DNA of 64,000 bases from SAR324 cluster bacterium (GTDB lineage Bacteria; SAR324; NAC60-12), in assembly GCA_015231825.1 (NCBI GenBank), contig JADGAV010000005.1, forward strand, positions 33,208 to 97,207, written 5' to 3'. The notes under the pieces were generated by a model. The model had not been told where the DNA came from and did not search any database. It was given only the letters and a program-made list of their open reading frames with translations. Below, piece by piece: positions 48,273-57,186 of the stretch (positions within the stretch are counted from its first letter, which is position 1; each line of letters opens with the position of its first letter). The position numbers and the translations under genes were made by a program.

Positions 48273-49342
48273 AATTTGTGGATGAGCCCGTACCGGGGAA
48301 GCCGCTGCCCATTTTGCCGGGGCACAGTTCCGCAGGGCGCCTGGAGCGAATTTTGCGCGCTGGAAAATTTGCAGTGACAGCAGAGCTTTCACCTCCGGAT
48401 TCGGCCGACCCTGAAGATGTTTACCGGCGGGCACATATATTCGACGGCTATGTGGATGCCATCAATGCCACCGACGGATCGGGTGCCAATTGCCATATGT
48501 CCAGCGTCGGAATCTGCGCCATACTGACTCAGATCGGCTATGCACTGATAATGCAGCTCAGCTGTCGGGACCGCAATCGAATTGCCATTCAGGGAGATAT
48601 CCTCGGAGCGGCGGCAATGGGAGTCAACAGCCTTCTTTGCTTGACAGGCGACAGTGTTCAGGTGGGTGATCACTCAGAAGCGAAACCGGTTTTTGATCTG
48701 GACTCGATGTCCCTCCTGAACACGGCCCGCACGATGAGGGATGAACAGCGATTCCTCAGCGGCCGAAAACTGACCTCTCCCCCCCGTTTATTCCTGGGTG
48801 CTGCCGCCAACCCCTTTTCTCCTCCTTTCTCTTTCCGTCCTCACCGTTTGGCCAAAAAAATAATGGCCGGGGCCCAATTTATTCAGACCCAATATTGTTA
48901 TGATATCGACCGGTTCAAGGAATATATGAAACAGGTCCGTGACCTTGGATTGGATGAAAAATGTTTCATCCTCGCCGGAGTCGGGCCAATTGCCTCAGCC
49001 AATGCAGGACTTTGGATTCGTGAAAACATCCCCGGGATTCATATTCCTGATTCGATCATCAATCGACTTTCCAGGGCAGAAAAACAAAAAGCGGAAGGAA
49101 GGAAGATCTGCATTGAACTCATTCAGGAAATCAAAGAAATTCCGGGGGTTCATGGGATCCATGTGATGGCATATCGTCAGGAGGAAAGCGTGGCAGAAAT
49201 AATTGAAAGCTCAAAAGTCCTGGGAGACCGCGTTCCATGGTCTCCCAAAAGAGAAGACGTCAAGGCCCATTTTGATCAAAAAGAAGATTTGCCCGCCTTT
49301 TATAAAAGGCAGAAACCCGATGCAAGCCTGGAATGGAAATAA
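48269..49342 (+). CDS. Methylenetetrahydrofolate reductase (MetF-like)
   Basis: A 357-residue TIM-barrel flavoprotein of the MTHFR family: FAVTAELSPPDSADPE at the N-terminus, CRDRNRIAIQGDILGAAAMG, LCLTGDSVQVGDH (FAD contacts) and GAQFIQTQYCYD. Placed beside the MetV-like subunit and the corrinoid methyltransferases, it should run in the oxidative direction, methyl-THF to methylene-THF, passing electrons to a carrier through its partner. A second, biosynthetic MetF is presumably elsewhere. Confidence 0.9.
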   Translation: MKFVDEPVPGKPLPILPGHSSAGRLERILRAGKFAVTAELSPPDSADPEDVYRRAHIFDGYVDAINATDGSGANCHMSSVGICAILTQIGYALIMQLSCRDRNRIAIQGDILGAAAMGVNSLLCLTGDSVQVGDHSEAKPVFDLDSMSLLNTARTMRDEQRFLSGRKLTSPPRLFLGAAANPFSPPFSFRPHRLAKKIMAGAQFIQTQYCYDIDRFKEYMKQVRDLGLDEKCFILAGVGPIASANAGLWIRENIPGIHIPDSIINRLSRAEKQKAEGRKICIELIQEIKEIPGVHGIHVMAYRQEESVAEIIESSKVLGDRVPWSPKREDVKAHFDQKEDLPAFYKRQKPDASLEWK

Positions 49343-49385
49343 ATAAAAGTCCAAATTGAGAGAAGAAACATCTTAGGGAGAAAAA

Positions 49386-50288
49386 ATGATTGAAACTGTA
49401 ATTAGCTCTGCATCCCAGGAAGTCATTATCGGACCGGAACGTCCTTTTGTCATCATTGGTGAACGGATCAATCCTACAGGAAGAAAACTTCTTGCCGAAG
49501 AAATGGCCGCAGGCGATTTCAGCCGTGTCGAACAAGACGCAATTGCCCAGGTGCAGGCGGGGGCCCGCATGCTGGATGTCAATGCCGGGATTCCCCTGGC
49601 CGATGAACCGGCGATCCTGGCAAAGGCGATTCAGGTCGTACAAGCGGTGACCAATGTCCCGATTTCCATTGATTCTTCAATTGTGGCTGCTCTTGAGGCG
49701 GGCCTAGAGGTCTATCAGGGTAAAGCGCTGCTCAACTCCGTGACAGGGGAAGATGAAAGGCTGGAACAGGTTTTGCCTTTGGTTAAGAAGTACAATGCTG
49801 CTGTGGTTGCCATTTCCAATGACGAAACGGGTATTTCAGAAGACCCGGATGTCCGCTTTGCGGTGGCCAAAAAAATTGTGGAACGGGCGGCGGATTTTGG
49901 GATTCCTTCAAGCGATATCGTGGTCGATCCCCTGGTCATGCCGATCGGTGCAATCAACCAGGCTGGAAAACAGGTTTTTCAGCTGATTGCACGGTTGCAG
50001 AACGAATTGGCCGTCAATACCACTTGTGGTGCCTCCAACATCAGTTTTGGACTCCCACAGCGGAACGGGATCAATGGGCATTTTCTTTCAATGGCGATGG
50101 TAGCCGGTCTGACTTCCGCGATCACCAATCCAATCCATGATGAAGTCAATCAGGCGGTCAAGGCGGGAGATGTCTTGATGGGGCGGGATCCGAACTGCAC
50201 CCGCTGGATTGCCAAATATGCAGACCGCAGCACCGAACGAGAAAGCGCGAGAGGAGGGAGACGGCGGGGAAGAAACCGACAGGGGTAA
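49386..50288 (+). CDS. Methyltetrahydrofolate:corrinoid methyltransferase (MtgA/MeTr-like)
   Basis: A 300-residue pterin-binding TIM-barrel methyltransferase. Family motifs: IIGERINPTGRK, ARMLDVNAGIP, ISIDSS, LLNSVTGE and the late TTCGASNISFGLP. It should move the methyl group from the methyl-corrinoid protein to THF. The barrel ends near residue 275; the final 18 residues (from Thr283) hold seven arginines in an RGGRRRGRNR context, an extension outside the catalytic fold. Start ATG with GGGAGA upstream. Confidence 0.9.
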   Translation: MIETVISSASQEVIIGPERPFVIIGERINPTGRKLLAEEMAAGDFSRVEQDAIAQVQAGARMLDVNAGIPLADEPAILAKAIQVVQAVTNVPISIDSSIVAALEAGLEVYQGKALLNSVTGEDERLEQVLPLVKKYNAAVVAISNDETGISEDPDVRFAVAKKIVERAADFGIPSSDIVVDPLVMPIGAINQAGKQVFQLIARLQNELAVNTTCGASNISFGLPQRNGINGHFLSMAMVAGLTSAITNPIHDEVNQAVKAGDVLMGRDPNCTRWIAKYADRSTERESARGGRRRGRNRQG

Positions 50289-50363
50289 AAGAAACTGGAA
50301 AACAAAGGATGATCGGAAGACACCGAATAGCTTATTGCTGCAGCACGAACACCCGACAATTTG

Positions 50364-52433
50364 ATGACTTTCATGAACGATAACCTGAACCCGACTGCGT
50401 TTGTTGTCTTCTCTCCTTCAGGACAACGAGGGAGTTTTCCCATTGGAACACCCATTTTGCAGGCCGCAAGAACACTGGGGGTTGATATTGATTCCATTTG
50501 TGGAGGATGGGGACTCTGTGGACGGTGCCAGATTGAAGTCCAGGAAGGAAATTTCAGCAAACATCAAATCATTTCAAGCACAGAACACCTTTCTCCTCCT
50601 GCCGATACCGAATTGAAGTATATCGCCAGGAAAAAGCTCCCCTCATCCAGACGCTTAAGCTGTTCGACACAAATTTTAGGAGACCTTGTCATCGACGTTC
50701 CCCGGGAAAGTCAGACCCGTGATCAAGTGGTCCGAAAGCGTCCTGAAATCCGTGATATTGTTCTCAATCAATCGATTCGACTCTACTATGTCGAGGTTGA
50801 AGAACCGAACCTCTACCGTCCGAGCGGCGATATTTTTCGGCTAAAAGAAGCGCTCAAATCGCAATGGGATCTCCAGGGTCTTGCCTGTGACCTCAAGGTA
50901 TTGCAGAAACTGCAGGCAACCCTGCGCGAAGGGGAGTGGAAAGTTACCGTTGCCATTTACGAAAAACAGCACATTATCAGTATTTGGCCCGGTTTTCATG
51001 AAAAATATTATGGGTTGGCCGTTGATGTTGGGACAACAACCATTGCCGCTCATCTTTGCGATATGAACGATGGCCAGGTGCTTGCTTCTGCCGGAATGAT
51101 GAATCCTCAAATCCGTTATGGGGAAGATTTGATGAGCCGGGTTTCCTATATTATGATGAATCCCGATGGTGAAAAAGCCTTGGTCCATGCAGTTCGTGAT
51201 GCGATCAATTCCCTGGCAGGACAAACTGCCGATGAGGCGGGGATCGAAGTGACCGATATTCTGCAGGCAACCTTTGCGGCCAACACCATCATGCATCATC
51301 TTCTGCTGGGGATCAATCCTGTTGAATTGGGATGGGCACCGTTTTCGCTGGCAACCCATCAGCCGATCAAATTTTGTGCAAGTGAACTCGAACTGAAACT
51401 GCATCCCGGCGCCAGATGCTACACACTTCCCTGCATTGCAGGCCATGTAGGCGCGGACACTGCCGGTGTCATCTTGTCTGAATCTCCGCACACCAGTGAA
51501 AAAATGACTCTGCTGGTTGATGTCGGGACCAATGCCGAAATAGTATTGGGAAACAAAGACCGTCTGATTGCCGCCTCCAGCCCCACAGGACCGGCATTTG
51601 AAGGAGCACAAATCAGCAGTGGCCAGCGGGCGGCCCCGGGGGCCATTGAGCGCGTGCGGATCGATCCAAAGACCCTGGAACCGAAATTCAAAGTGATCGG
51701 CTCCGACTTTTGGTCTGATGAAGATGGATTTTCAAATGATATCAAAAATTCCGGAATCACCGGGATCTGTGGTTCCGGAATCATTGAAGTGGTGGCAGAA
51801 CTCTTCCTTTGCGGAATTGTCAATGAAGATGGTGTGATTGAAGGTGCTTTCGGGAAACGTACCGACCGGGTGATTCTCGAAGGGAGAACCTATTCCTACC
51901 TTCTCCATCAGGGCGATCCTGATGAAAAACCGATTTTGATCACACAAAATGATATTCGTGCCATTCAACTGGCCAAAGCGGCGCTTTACGCCGGGATTCG
52001 CCTGCTGATGGATAAAATGGGAGTGGATTCGGTGGAACGGATTCGCCTGGCGGGGGCTTTTGGCAGTCATATTGACGTGAAATATGCGATGATTTTGGGG
52101 TTGCTCCCAGACTGCGATTTAGCTCAGGTAGAGGCGGCAGGAAATGCGGCAGGAACGGGAGCCCGTATTGCACTGCTGGATTTTAAAGCCTGTCAGGAAA
52201 TCGAGGAAATTGTCAATAATGTTGAAAAAATTGAAACAGCACTGGAAAAAGATTTTCAAAACTATTTTGTCGAGGCGATGGCAATTCCCCATAAAACCGC
52301 GCATTATCCTCATCTATCAAAAGTGGTGACCCTGCCTCTCCCAAAAAAAATGACAGATTCCGGACATTCGGTTCAGGGCCGTCCACGAACGCGGAGACGT
52401 GCCAGAATTCGATCCACTGAAAACAATATCTGA
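50364..52433 (+). CDS. Corrinoid-protein reductive activase (RACo/ASKHA type) with N-terminal [2Fe-2S] ferredoxin
   Basis: A 689-residue protein. Residues 10-105 are a plant-type ferredoxin domain with Cys46, Cys52, Cys55 (CGGWGLCGRC) and Cys100. After a linker comes the ASKHA ATPase-like domain (about 215-640): GLAVDVGTTTIAAHL, VDVGTNAEIVLGNKD, SSPTGPAFEGAQISSG and CGSGIIEVVAE. Such activases use ATP and an electron to reduce Co(II) corrinoid proteins back to Co(I). The last 22 residues carry seven arginines (RPRTRRRARIRS) outside the fold. No clear ribosome site; ATG 50364 and 50373 are both possible starts. Confidence 0.9.
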   Translation: MTFMNDNLNPTAFVVFSPSGQRGSFPIGTPILQAARTLGVDIDSICGGWGLCGRCQIEVQEGNFSKHQIISSTEHLSPPADTELKYIARKKLPSSRRLSCSTQILGDLVIDVPRESQTRDQVVRKRPEIRDIVLNQSIRLYYVEVEEPNLYRPSGDIFRLKEALKSQWDLQGLACDLKVLQKLQATLREGEWKVTVAIYEKQHIISIWPGFHEKYYGLAVDVGTTTIAAHLCDMNDGQVLASAGMMNPQIRYGEDLMSRVSYIMMNPDGEKALVHAVRDAINSLAGQTADEAGIEVTDILQATFAANTIMHHLLLGINPVELGWAPFSLATHQPIKFCASELELKLHPGARCYTLPCIAGHVGADTAGVILSESPHTSEKMTLLVDVGTNAEIVLGNKDRLIAASSPTGPAFEGAQISSGQRAAPGAIERVRIDPKTLEPKFKVIGSDFWSDEDGFSNDIKNSGITGICGSGIIEVVAELFLCGIVNEDGVIEGAFGKRTDRVILEGRTYSYLLHQGDPDEKPILITQNDIRAIQLAKAALYAGIRLLMDKMGVDSVERIRLAGAFGSHIDVKYAMILGLLPDCDLAQVEAAGNAAGTGARIALLDFKACQEIEEIVNNVEKIETALEKDFQNYFVEAMAIPHKTAHYPHLSKVVTLPLPKKMTDSGHSVQGRPRTRRRARIRSTENNI

Positions 52434-52444
52434 GGAGTTAATCC

Positions 52445-54004
52445 ATGGCAGAGGAACTTAAAGAAACAAATAATCCCAGGCGGCGGCGCTCAGGGGGAAG
52501 GAGTGTGCGCCAGGAAATCAGAAAAAGTAAAAGTGAAGTGAGTGCCCCCTACATCAAAAGGAATGTCCCTGTTTATAACATTCTCGATGAGGAAGGATTG
52601 GAACTCATTGAAAAAAACGCCGATACGATCCTGGAGGAAATCGGCATAGAATTTCGGGGAGATGAAGAAGCACTGCAATTGTGGAAAGAAGCCGGTGCAG
52701 AACTGTCTGGAGAACGAGTCCGTTTTCCAAAAAACCTCTGCCGTTCCATCATCCGGAAATCGGCTCCGCGTGAGTACACTCAACATGCAAGAAATCCTCA
52801 AAAGAACGTCGTCATAGGAGGAAACAACACGGTTCTCGTGCCCGGCTACGGCTCGCCCTTCATCAGGAATTTGGATGAGGGAAGACGCTATGGGACTCTC
52901 AAGGATTTTCAAAATTTTGTTAAGCTGACTTATTTGTCTTCCTCCCTGCATCACTCGGGAGGGACACTCTGTGAACCCGTCGATCTCCCTGTCAACAAAC
53001 GTCATTTTGATATGGTATATAGTCATATCAAATACAGTGATAAACCGTTCATGGGATCAGTCACTGCTCCTGAGCGGGCACAGGACACCGTTGATATGGC
53101 CAAGGTTGTTTTTGGAGATGATTTTGTTGAGAATCACTGTGTGATCACCAGTTTGATCAACGCAAATTCTCCAATGGTCTTTGATTCCATGATGCTTGGT
53201 GCCGCTAAAGTCTATGCCAGACACAATCAGGCCTGCATAATTTCTCCATTCATCCTTTCCGGGGCAATGTCCCCGGTCACGGTTGCAGGGACCTCGGCCC
53301 AAATTCTTGCAGAGGTATTAGCCGGTGTGGCCTTTACTCAATTGATACGGCCCGGGGCGCCCGTCATCTTTGGCACCTTTGCCAGTTCCATTTCCATGAA
53401 AACAGGAGCTCCGACCTTTGGCAGCCCGGAACCCGCCCTGGTGACCCTGGTGACGGCGGAACTGGCCCGTCGGCTCGGAATTCCATATCGGAGCGGCGGA
53501 GGCTTGTGCAGTTCCAAAATCTCAGACGCGCAGGCTGCCTATGAATCAGCCAATACCCTGCAGACCGCCATGCTGGCTGGTGTAAATTTTATGCTCCACA
53601 CTGCAGGCTGGCTGGAAGGCGGGCTTGCCATGGGATACGAAAAATTTATCCTGGATGCAGACCAGGCGGGCATGATTCAAAAATTTTTAGCAGGGATTGA
53701 TCTTTCTGAAAACGGACAGGCGATGGAGGCCCTGCGGGAAGTCGGACCCGGGCAGCATTTCCTCGGCTGCAGCCATACGCAGGCAAATTTTGAATCGGCG
53801 TTTTACATGTCAAAAGTGTCTGACAACAACAGTTATGAGCAATGGAAGGAAGAAGGAAGCCAGGACGCCACCCAACGGGCCAATAAAATTTGGAAAAAAA
53901 TGCTCGAAGAATATGAAATGCCGGCCTTTGATCCTGCCAAAGATGAAGCATTGAAAGAATTTATTGAAAAACGCAAAGCGTCCTTTCCTGATTCCAATAT
54001 TTAA
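52445..54004 (+). CDS. MttB-family corrinoid methyltransferase, non-pyrrolysine (glycine betaine-type)
   Basis: A 519-residue TIM-barrel methyltransferase of the trimethylamine methyltransferase superfamily, continuous without any in-frame amber codon, so it lacks the pyrrolysine of true MttB. Non-pyrrolysine members include the glycine betaine methyltransferase of Desulfitobacterium (MtgB) and carnitine or proline betaine enzymes. The domain starts near residue 40 (VYNILDEEGLELIEKNADTI); ahead of it residues 9-31 form an arginine-rich tail (NPRRRRSGGRSVRQ). Start ATG with AGGAG. The corrinoid protein follows 29 bases later. Glycine betaine is the substrate best supported by the neighbouring dimethylglycine and sarcosine genes, but other betaines are possible. 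Confidence 0.9.
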   Translation: MAEELKETNNPRRRRSGGRSVRQEIRKSKSEVSAPYIKRNVPVYNILDEEGLELIEKNADTILEEIGIEFRGDEEALQLWKEAGAELSGERVRFPKNLCRSIIRKSAPREYTQHARNPQKNVVIGGNNTVLVPGYGSPFIRNLDEGRRYGTLKDFQNFVKLTYLSSSLHHSGGTLCEPVDLPVNKRHFDMVYSHIKYSDKPFMGSVTAPERAQDTVDMAKVVFGDDFVENHCVITSLINANSPMVFDSMMLGAAKVYARHNQACIISPFILSGAMSPVTVAGTSAQILAEVLAGVAFTQLIRPGAPVIFGTFASSISMKTGAPTFGSPEPALVTLVTAELARRLGIPYRSGGGLCSSKISDAQAAYESANTLQTAMLAGVNFMLHTAGWLEGGLAMGYEKFILDADQAGMIQKFLAGIDLSENGQAMEALREVGPGQHFLGCSHTQANFESAFYMSKVSDNNSYEQWKEEGSQDATQRANKIWKKMLEEYEMPAFDPAKDEALKEFIEKRKASFPDSNI

Positions 54005-54033
54005 TTAAATGAACCCCGTACTCAAAGGAGATA

Positions 54034-54756
54034 GTGATGGCTGAAGAGTTTGAAGAGGAATATGAAGACGAGATTGATCTGGCGTCGCTTTCAGATGAAG
54101 AGCTGGTGCTTCAAATGCATGACGACCTGTACGATGGATTGAGAGAAGAAATCGTTGAGGCGACCAACATTCTGCTTTCAAGAAAATGGTCCGCCACCAG
54201 GGTTCTGGATGAAGCCCTGGTGGAAGGAATGAGAATTGTCGGGATTGATTTCAGAGATGGTATTCTCTTTGTACCCGAAGTTCTGCTCTCGGCCAATGCG
54301 ATGAAAGGCGGGATGGAAATTCTTCGTCCACTGCTGGCAGAAACAGGAGCCCCTCCCATCGGAAAAATGGTGATCGGCACCGTCAAGGGAGACATCCATG
54401 ATATCGGAAAAAACCTCGTTTCCATGATGATGGAGGGTGCCGGTTTCGAAGTGATTGATATCGGCATCAACAATTCTGTTGAAGACTACGTGGCTGCATT
54501 GGAAGAACACAAACCGGACATTCTGGGAATGTCTGCCCTGCTCACCACCACCATGCCTTATATGAAAGTTGTCATTGACGCTTTGAAAGAAAAAGAAATG
54601 CGCGATAACTACATTGTGCTGGTGGGAGGAGCTCCCCTCAATGAAGAATTCAGTCAGGCGATTGGAGCAGATGCTTATTGCAGAGATGCAGCAGTCTCCG
54701 TCGAAACAGCGAAAAGCTATATGCAAAATCAAATGGGGGCTGCTTCGAGAATATGA
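54034..54756 (+). CDS. Corrinoid (cobalamin-binding) methyl carrier protein, MtgC-like
   Basis: A 240-residue methionine-synthase-type B12 protein: helical cap domain (about 20-105) and Rossmann-like B12 domain (110-240) with the DxHxxG motif Asp119-Ile-His121-Asp-Ile-Gly124; His121 is the lower cobalt ligand. GTVKGDIHDIG and VLVGGAPLNEEFSQAIGAD are standard. Residues 1-23 are an unusual acidic tail with 12 Asp/Glu and no basic residue (MAEEFEEEYEDEIDLAS). It carries methyl from the MttB-like enzyme to the THF methyltransferase. Start ATG with AAAGGAG. Confidence 0.93.
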   Translation: MMAEEFEEEYEDEIDLASLSDEELVLQMHDDLYDGLREEIVEATNILLSRKWSATRVLDEALVEGMRIVGIDFRDGILFVPEVLLSANAMKGGMEILRPLLAETGAPPIGKMVIGTVKGDIHDIGKNLVSMMMEGAGFEVIDIGINNSVEDYVAALEEHKPDILGMSALLTTTMPYMKVVIDALKEKEMRDNYIVLVGGAPLNEEFSQAIGADAYCRDAAVSVETAKSYMQNQMGAASRI

Positions 54757-54766
54757 AAGGTATGCT

Positions 54767-55072
54767 ATGCCCCAGCTGATCAAAATTTCGTGGCGTGATA
54801 TCCCATCTCAGGTTATTGCGAAAAACGGCAGAAACAAGGCAAAGGTTCAGCTCTCCACGAGATTTCAAAAAGCCATCGACCGTGCCGCCATGAAAGCCGG
54901 GCGGCAGGGTAGTGATGAATATCTGGACGATTGGCAGCGGTCCTACAAGAAGTGCGAAGGAGAGCTGACAGAACTGGCTCATGCTGCCGCAGAACAACTT
55001 GAACTGGACTATCCTGACGAAAGACTGGAAGCATTGGTCCGTTCCCGTGGTCTTGAAGAAATCCCTTCCTGA
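54767..55072 (+). CDS. Small PF13769-type protein (usually annotated 'virulence factor')
   Basis: A 101-residue soluble protein with the family pattern WRDIPSQVIAKNGRNKAKVQLSTRFQ-AIDRAAMKAG (shown broken), then a helical C-terminal half. The reading frame is open further upstream inside the corrinoid gene, but ATG 54767 with AAAGG at 54756-54760 is the right start. The family name has no functional basis that I know. Its placement between the corrinoid protein and the demethylase, in the middle of a one-carbon operon, suggests a part in methyl transfer or corrinoid complex assembly. Confidence 0.75.
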   Translation: MPQLIKISWRDIPSQVIAKNGRNKAKVQLSTRFQKAIDRAAMKAGRQGSDEYLDDWQRSYKKCEGELTELAHAAAEQLELDYPDERLEALVRSRGLEEIPS

Positions 55073-55081
55073 AAAACTAAA

Positions 55082-57124
55082 ATGAATTCCACCGATCCCC
55101 TGCTGCAGCCATTAAAGCTCAAACACTTGACCCTGAAAAACCGGGTGATGAGCACAGGCCACGAACCGGCCTATGCTGAAGATGCCAAGCCGAAACTCCG
55201 CTATCAACTCTACCATGAAGAAAAGGCCAAAGGGGGAATCGCACTGACAGTGGTGGGAGGATCCTCGAATGTTGCAGTGGATTCTCCAGCCGCTTTCGGG
55301 CAGATTTTTGTCGGTGACGATGATGTGATTCCCTATTTGCAGCAGATGGCAGCCCGGATTCACCCATACGGCACCGCCCTCATGTGTCAGATTACCCATA
55401 TGGGCAGACGAACTTCCTGGAATACAGAGCACTGGCTGCCCACCATTGCCCCTTCCGTTGTCAGGGAACAGTCTCATCGTTCATTTCCAAAAGAAATGGA
55501 GATTTCCGACATAAAAAGGGTTGTCAAAGCGTATGGTGCAGCAGCGGCCCGTTGTCAGAAGGGCGACATGGACGGAATCGAAATAAGTTCCTATGGTCAC
55601 CTGCTCGACAGCTTCTGGACTCCTTTAGTCAACCATCGTAGCGACCAATACGGTGGCAGTTTGGAAAACCGAATCCGTTTCAGTCTCGAGGTTTTTGAAG
55701 AAATCAGAAAGCAGGTTGGCGATGATTTTATTGTTGGAATCCGCATGTCGGGTGATGAGGACGTTCAGGGAGGATTGACTCATCAGGAATGTGTCTGGAT
55801 TGCTCAAACGCTGGTGGCCACGGGGATGCTGGATTTCGTGAATATCATCAAAGGAATCATTCCCAGCGATGAAGCCCTGTCTCATGTCATTCCCAGTATG
55901 GGAACTCCCAGTGCACCGCACCTGAAATTGGCAGCGGCCATCAAGGAAAAAGTCGATCTGCCTATTTTTCACGCTGCCCGTATCAACGACGTCGCCACTG
56001 CCCGACACGCAATCAAAGAGGGTTTGATCGATATGGTGGGGATGACTCGCGCGCACATGGCCGACCCTCATATTGTTGCAAAAATAGAACGGGGGGAAGA
56101 AGATCAAATTCGCCCTTGCGTGGGAGCCAGTTACTGCATCAACCGGATCTATGGAGAAGGAGAAGCCCTGTGCCTGCATAATCCTGCAACGGGGCGTGAG
56201 GAAACGATGCCCCATGTCATCGAAAAATCAAAACATCCAGCACGCCGGATTGTCATTGTCGGTGCGGGCCCTGCCGGTCTTGAAGCAGCCCGCGTCTGCG
56301 CGGAACGGGGGCACCGGGTCATTTTGTTTGAAGCCAGCGAGAAAGCTGGAGGACAGGTCCGACTGGCGGCCCAGGTGAACAGACGGATGGAAATCATCGG
56401 CATAACCGACTGGCTGTTCCAGCAAGTTCAGCGCCTTGGAGTTGCAAGCCGTTTCGGTCATTATACTGAAGCAGAGGATGTTCTTGCCGAAGATCCGGAT
56501 GTGGTGATCGTTGCAACAGGAGGAGAACCGAATACTGAATTCCTGCAGGAGGGAGCCGAGCTGGTGCTCACCACCTGGGACATTCTGGGACGTCATGTCC
56601 AACCTGCCGATGAAGTGCTGCTCTTTGATGACAACAGCCAGAATCAGGGCCTTTCCTGTGCAGAATTTATAGCGGAAAAAGGTTCAAAACTGGAACTGGT
56701 CAGCCCGGACCGTATGATCGGCCAGGAGGTGGGAGGAACGATTTATCCCGCCTATTTCAAAACATTTTATGACCGCGGAGTGAGCATGACCTTGAATCAT
56801 CGCTTGACGGCGGTTTCACGCGAAGGCAACAAGCTGCGTGCACATTTGAGCAATGAATACAACAATTCAACCCTTGAAAGGCTCGTCGACCAGGTGGTGG
56901 TGGAGCATGGTACCCTGCCCATTGACGGATTATATAGTTCCCTCAAGTCCCGTTCTTCAAACCTTGGAGAATTGGCTCTGGATGCATTGATCGCCGGCAA
57001 ACCGCAGGAACTGGTCAATAATCCGGCGGGCAGATACCAGCTTTTTCGTGTGGGAGATGCCGTTGCCAGCAGGAATATCCATGCTGCCATTTACGATTCT
57101 TTGAGGTTGTGCAAAGCCATTTGA
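55082..57124 (+). CDS. DgcA-like dimethylglycine demethylase / OYE-family flavoprotein
   Basis: A 680-residue enzyme of the trimethylamine dehydrogenase/2,4-dienoyl-CoA reductase family: N-terminal FMN TIM barrel (1-340), iron-sulfur segment (346-364), and C-terminal FAD/NAD-type domains (GAGPAGLEAARV from Gly394). Resemblance to DgcA of Pseudomonas, which with DgcB demethylates dimethylglycine, is good in the RPCVGASYCINRIYGEG region. Of the four cluster cysteines of trimethylamine dehydrogenase only three are present (346, 352, 364); the second is Ala349. No dgcB gene is adjacent. It ends the methylated-amine cluster. Confidence 0.85.
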   Translation: MNSTDPLLQPLKLKHLTLKNRVMSTGHEPAYAEDAKPKLRYQLYHEEKAKGGIALTVVGGSSNVAVDSPAAFGQIFVGDDDVIPYLQQMAARIHPYGTALMCQITHMGRRTSWNTEHWLPTIAPSVVREQSHRSFPKEMEISDIKRVVKAYGAAAARCQKGDMDGIEISSYGHLLDSFWTPLVNHRSDQYGGSLENRIRFSLEVFEEIRKQVGDDFIVGIRMSGDEDVQGGLTHQECVWIAQTLVATGMLDFVNIIKGIIPSDEALSHVIPSMGTPSAPHLKLAAAIKEKVDLPIFHAARINDVATARHAIKEGLIDMVGMTRAHMADPHIVAKIERGEEDQIRPCVGASYCINRIYGEGEALCLHNPATGREETMPHVIEKSKHPARRIVIVGAGPAGLEAARVCAERGHRVILFEASEKAGGQVRLAAQVNRRMEIIGITDWLFQQVQRLGVASRFGHYTEAEDVLAEDPDVVIVATGGEPNTEFLQEGAELVLTTWDILGRHVQPADEVLLFDDNSQNQGLSCAEFIAEKGSKLELVSPDRMIGQEVGGTIYPAYFKTFYDRGVSMTLNHRLTAVSREGNKLRAHLSNEYNNSTLERLVDQVVVEHGTLPIDGLYSSLKSRSSNLGELALDALIAGKPQELVNNPAGRYQLFRVGDAVASRNIHAAIYDSLRLCKAI

Positions 57125-57186
57125 CTGCAAACTGATTTCGACCGAACTTGAGTCGATCCCAAAATCCTGCCGATCAAAACTCAAAA

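Noticed and set aside
52115..52140. tRNA D-arm-like sequence TAGCTCAGGTAGAG
   Set aside because: It lies inside the activase coding sequence, in a conserved DLAQVEAAG context, and no acceptor stem or T-arm can be folded around it.
52445..54004. Pyrrolysine-containing trimethylamine methyltransferase
   Set aside because: The 519-residue frame has no in-frame amber codon and no pyl genes are in the window; it belongs to the non-pyrrolysine branch.
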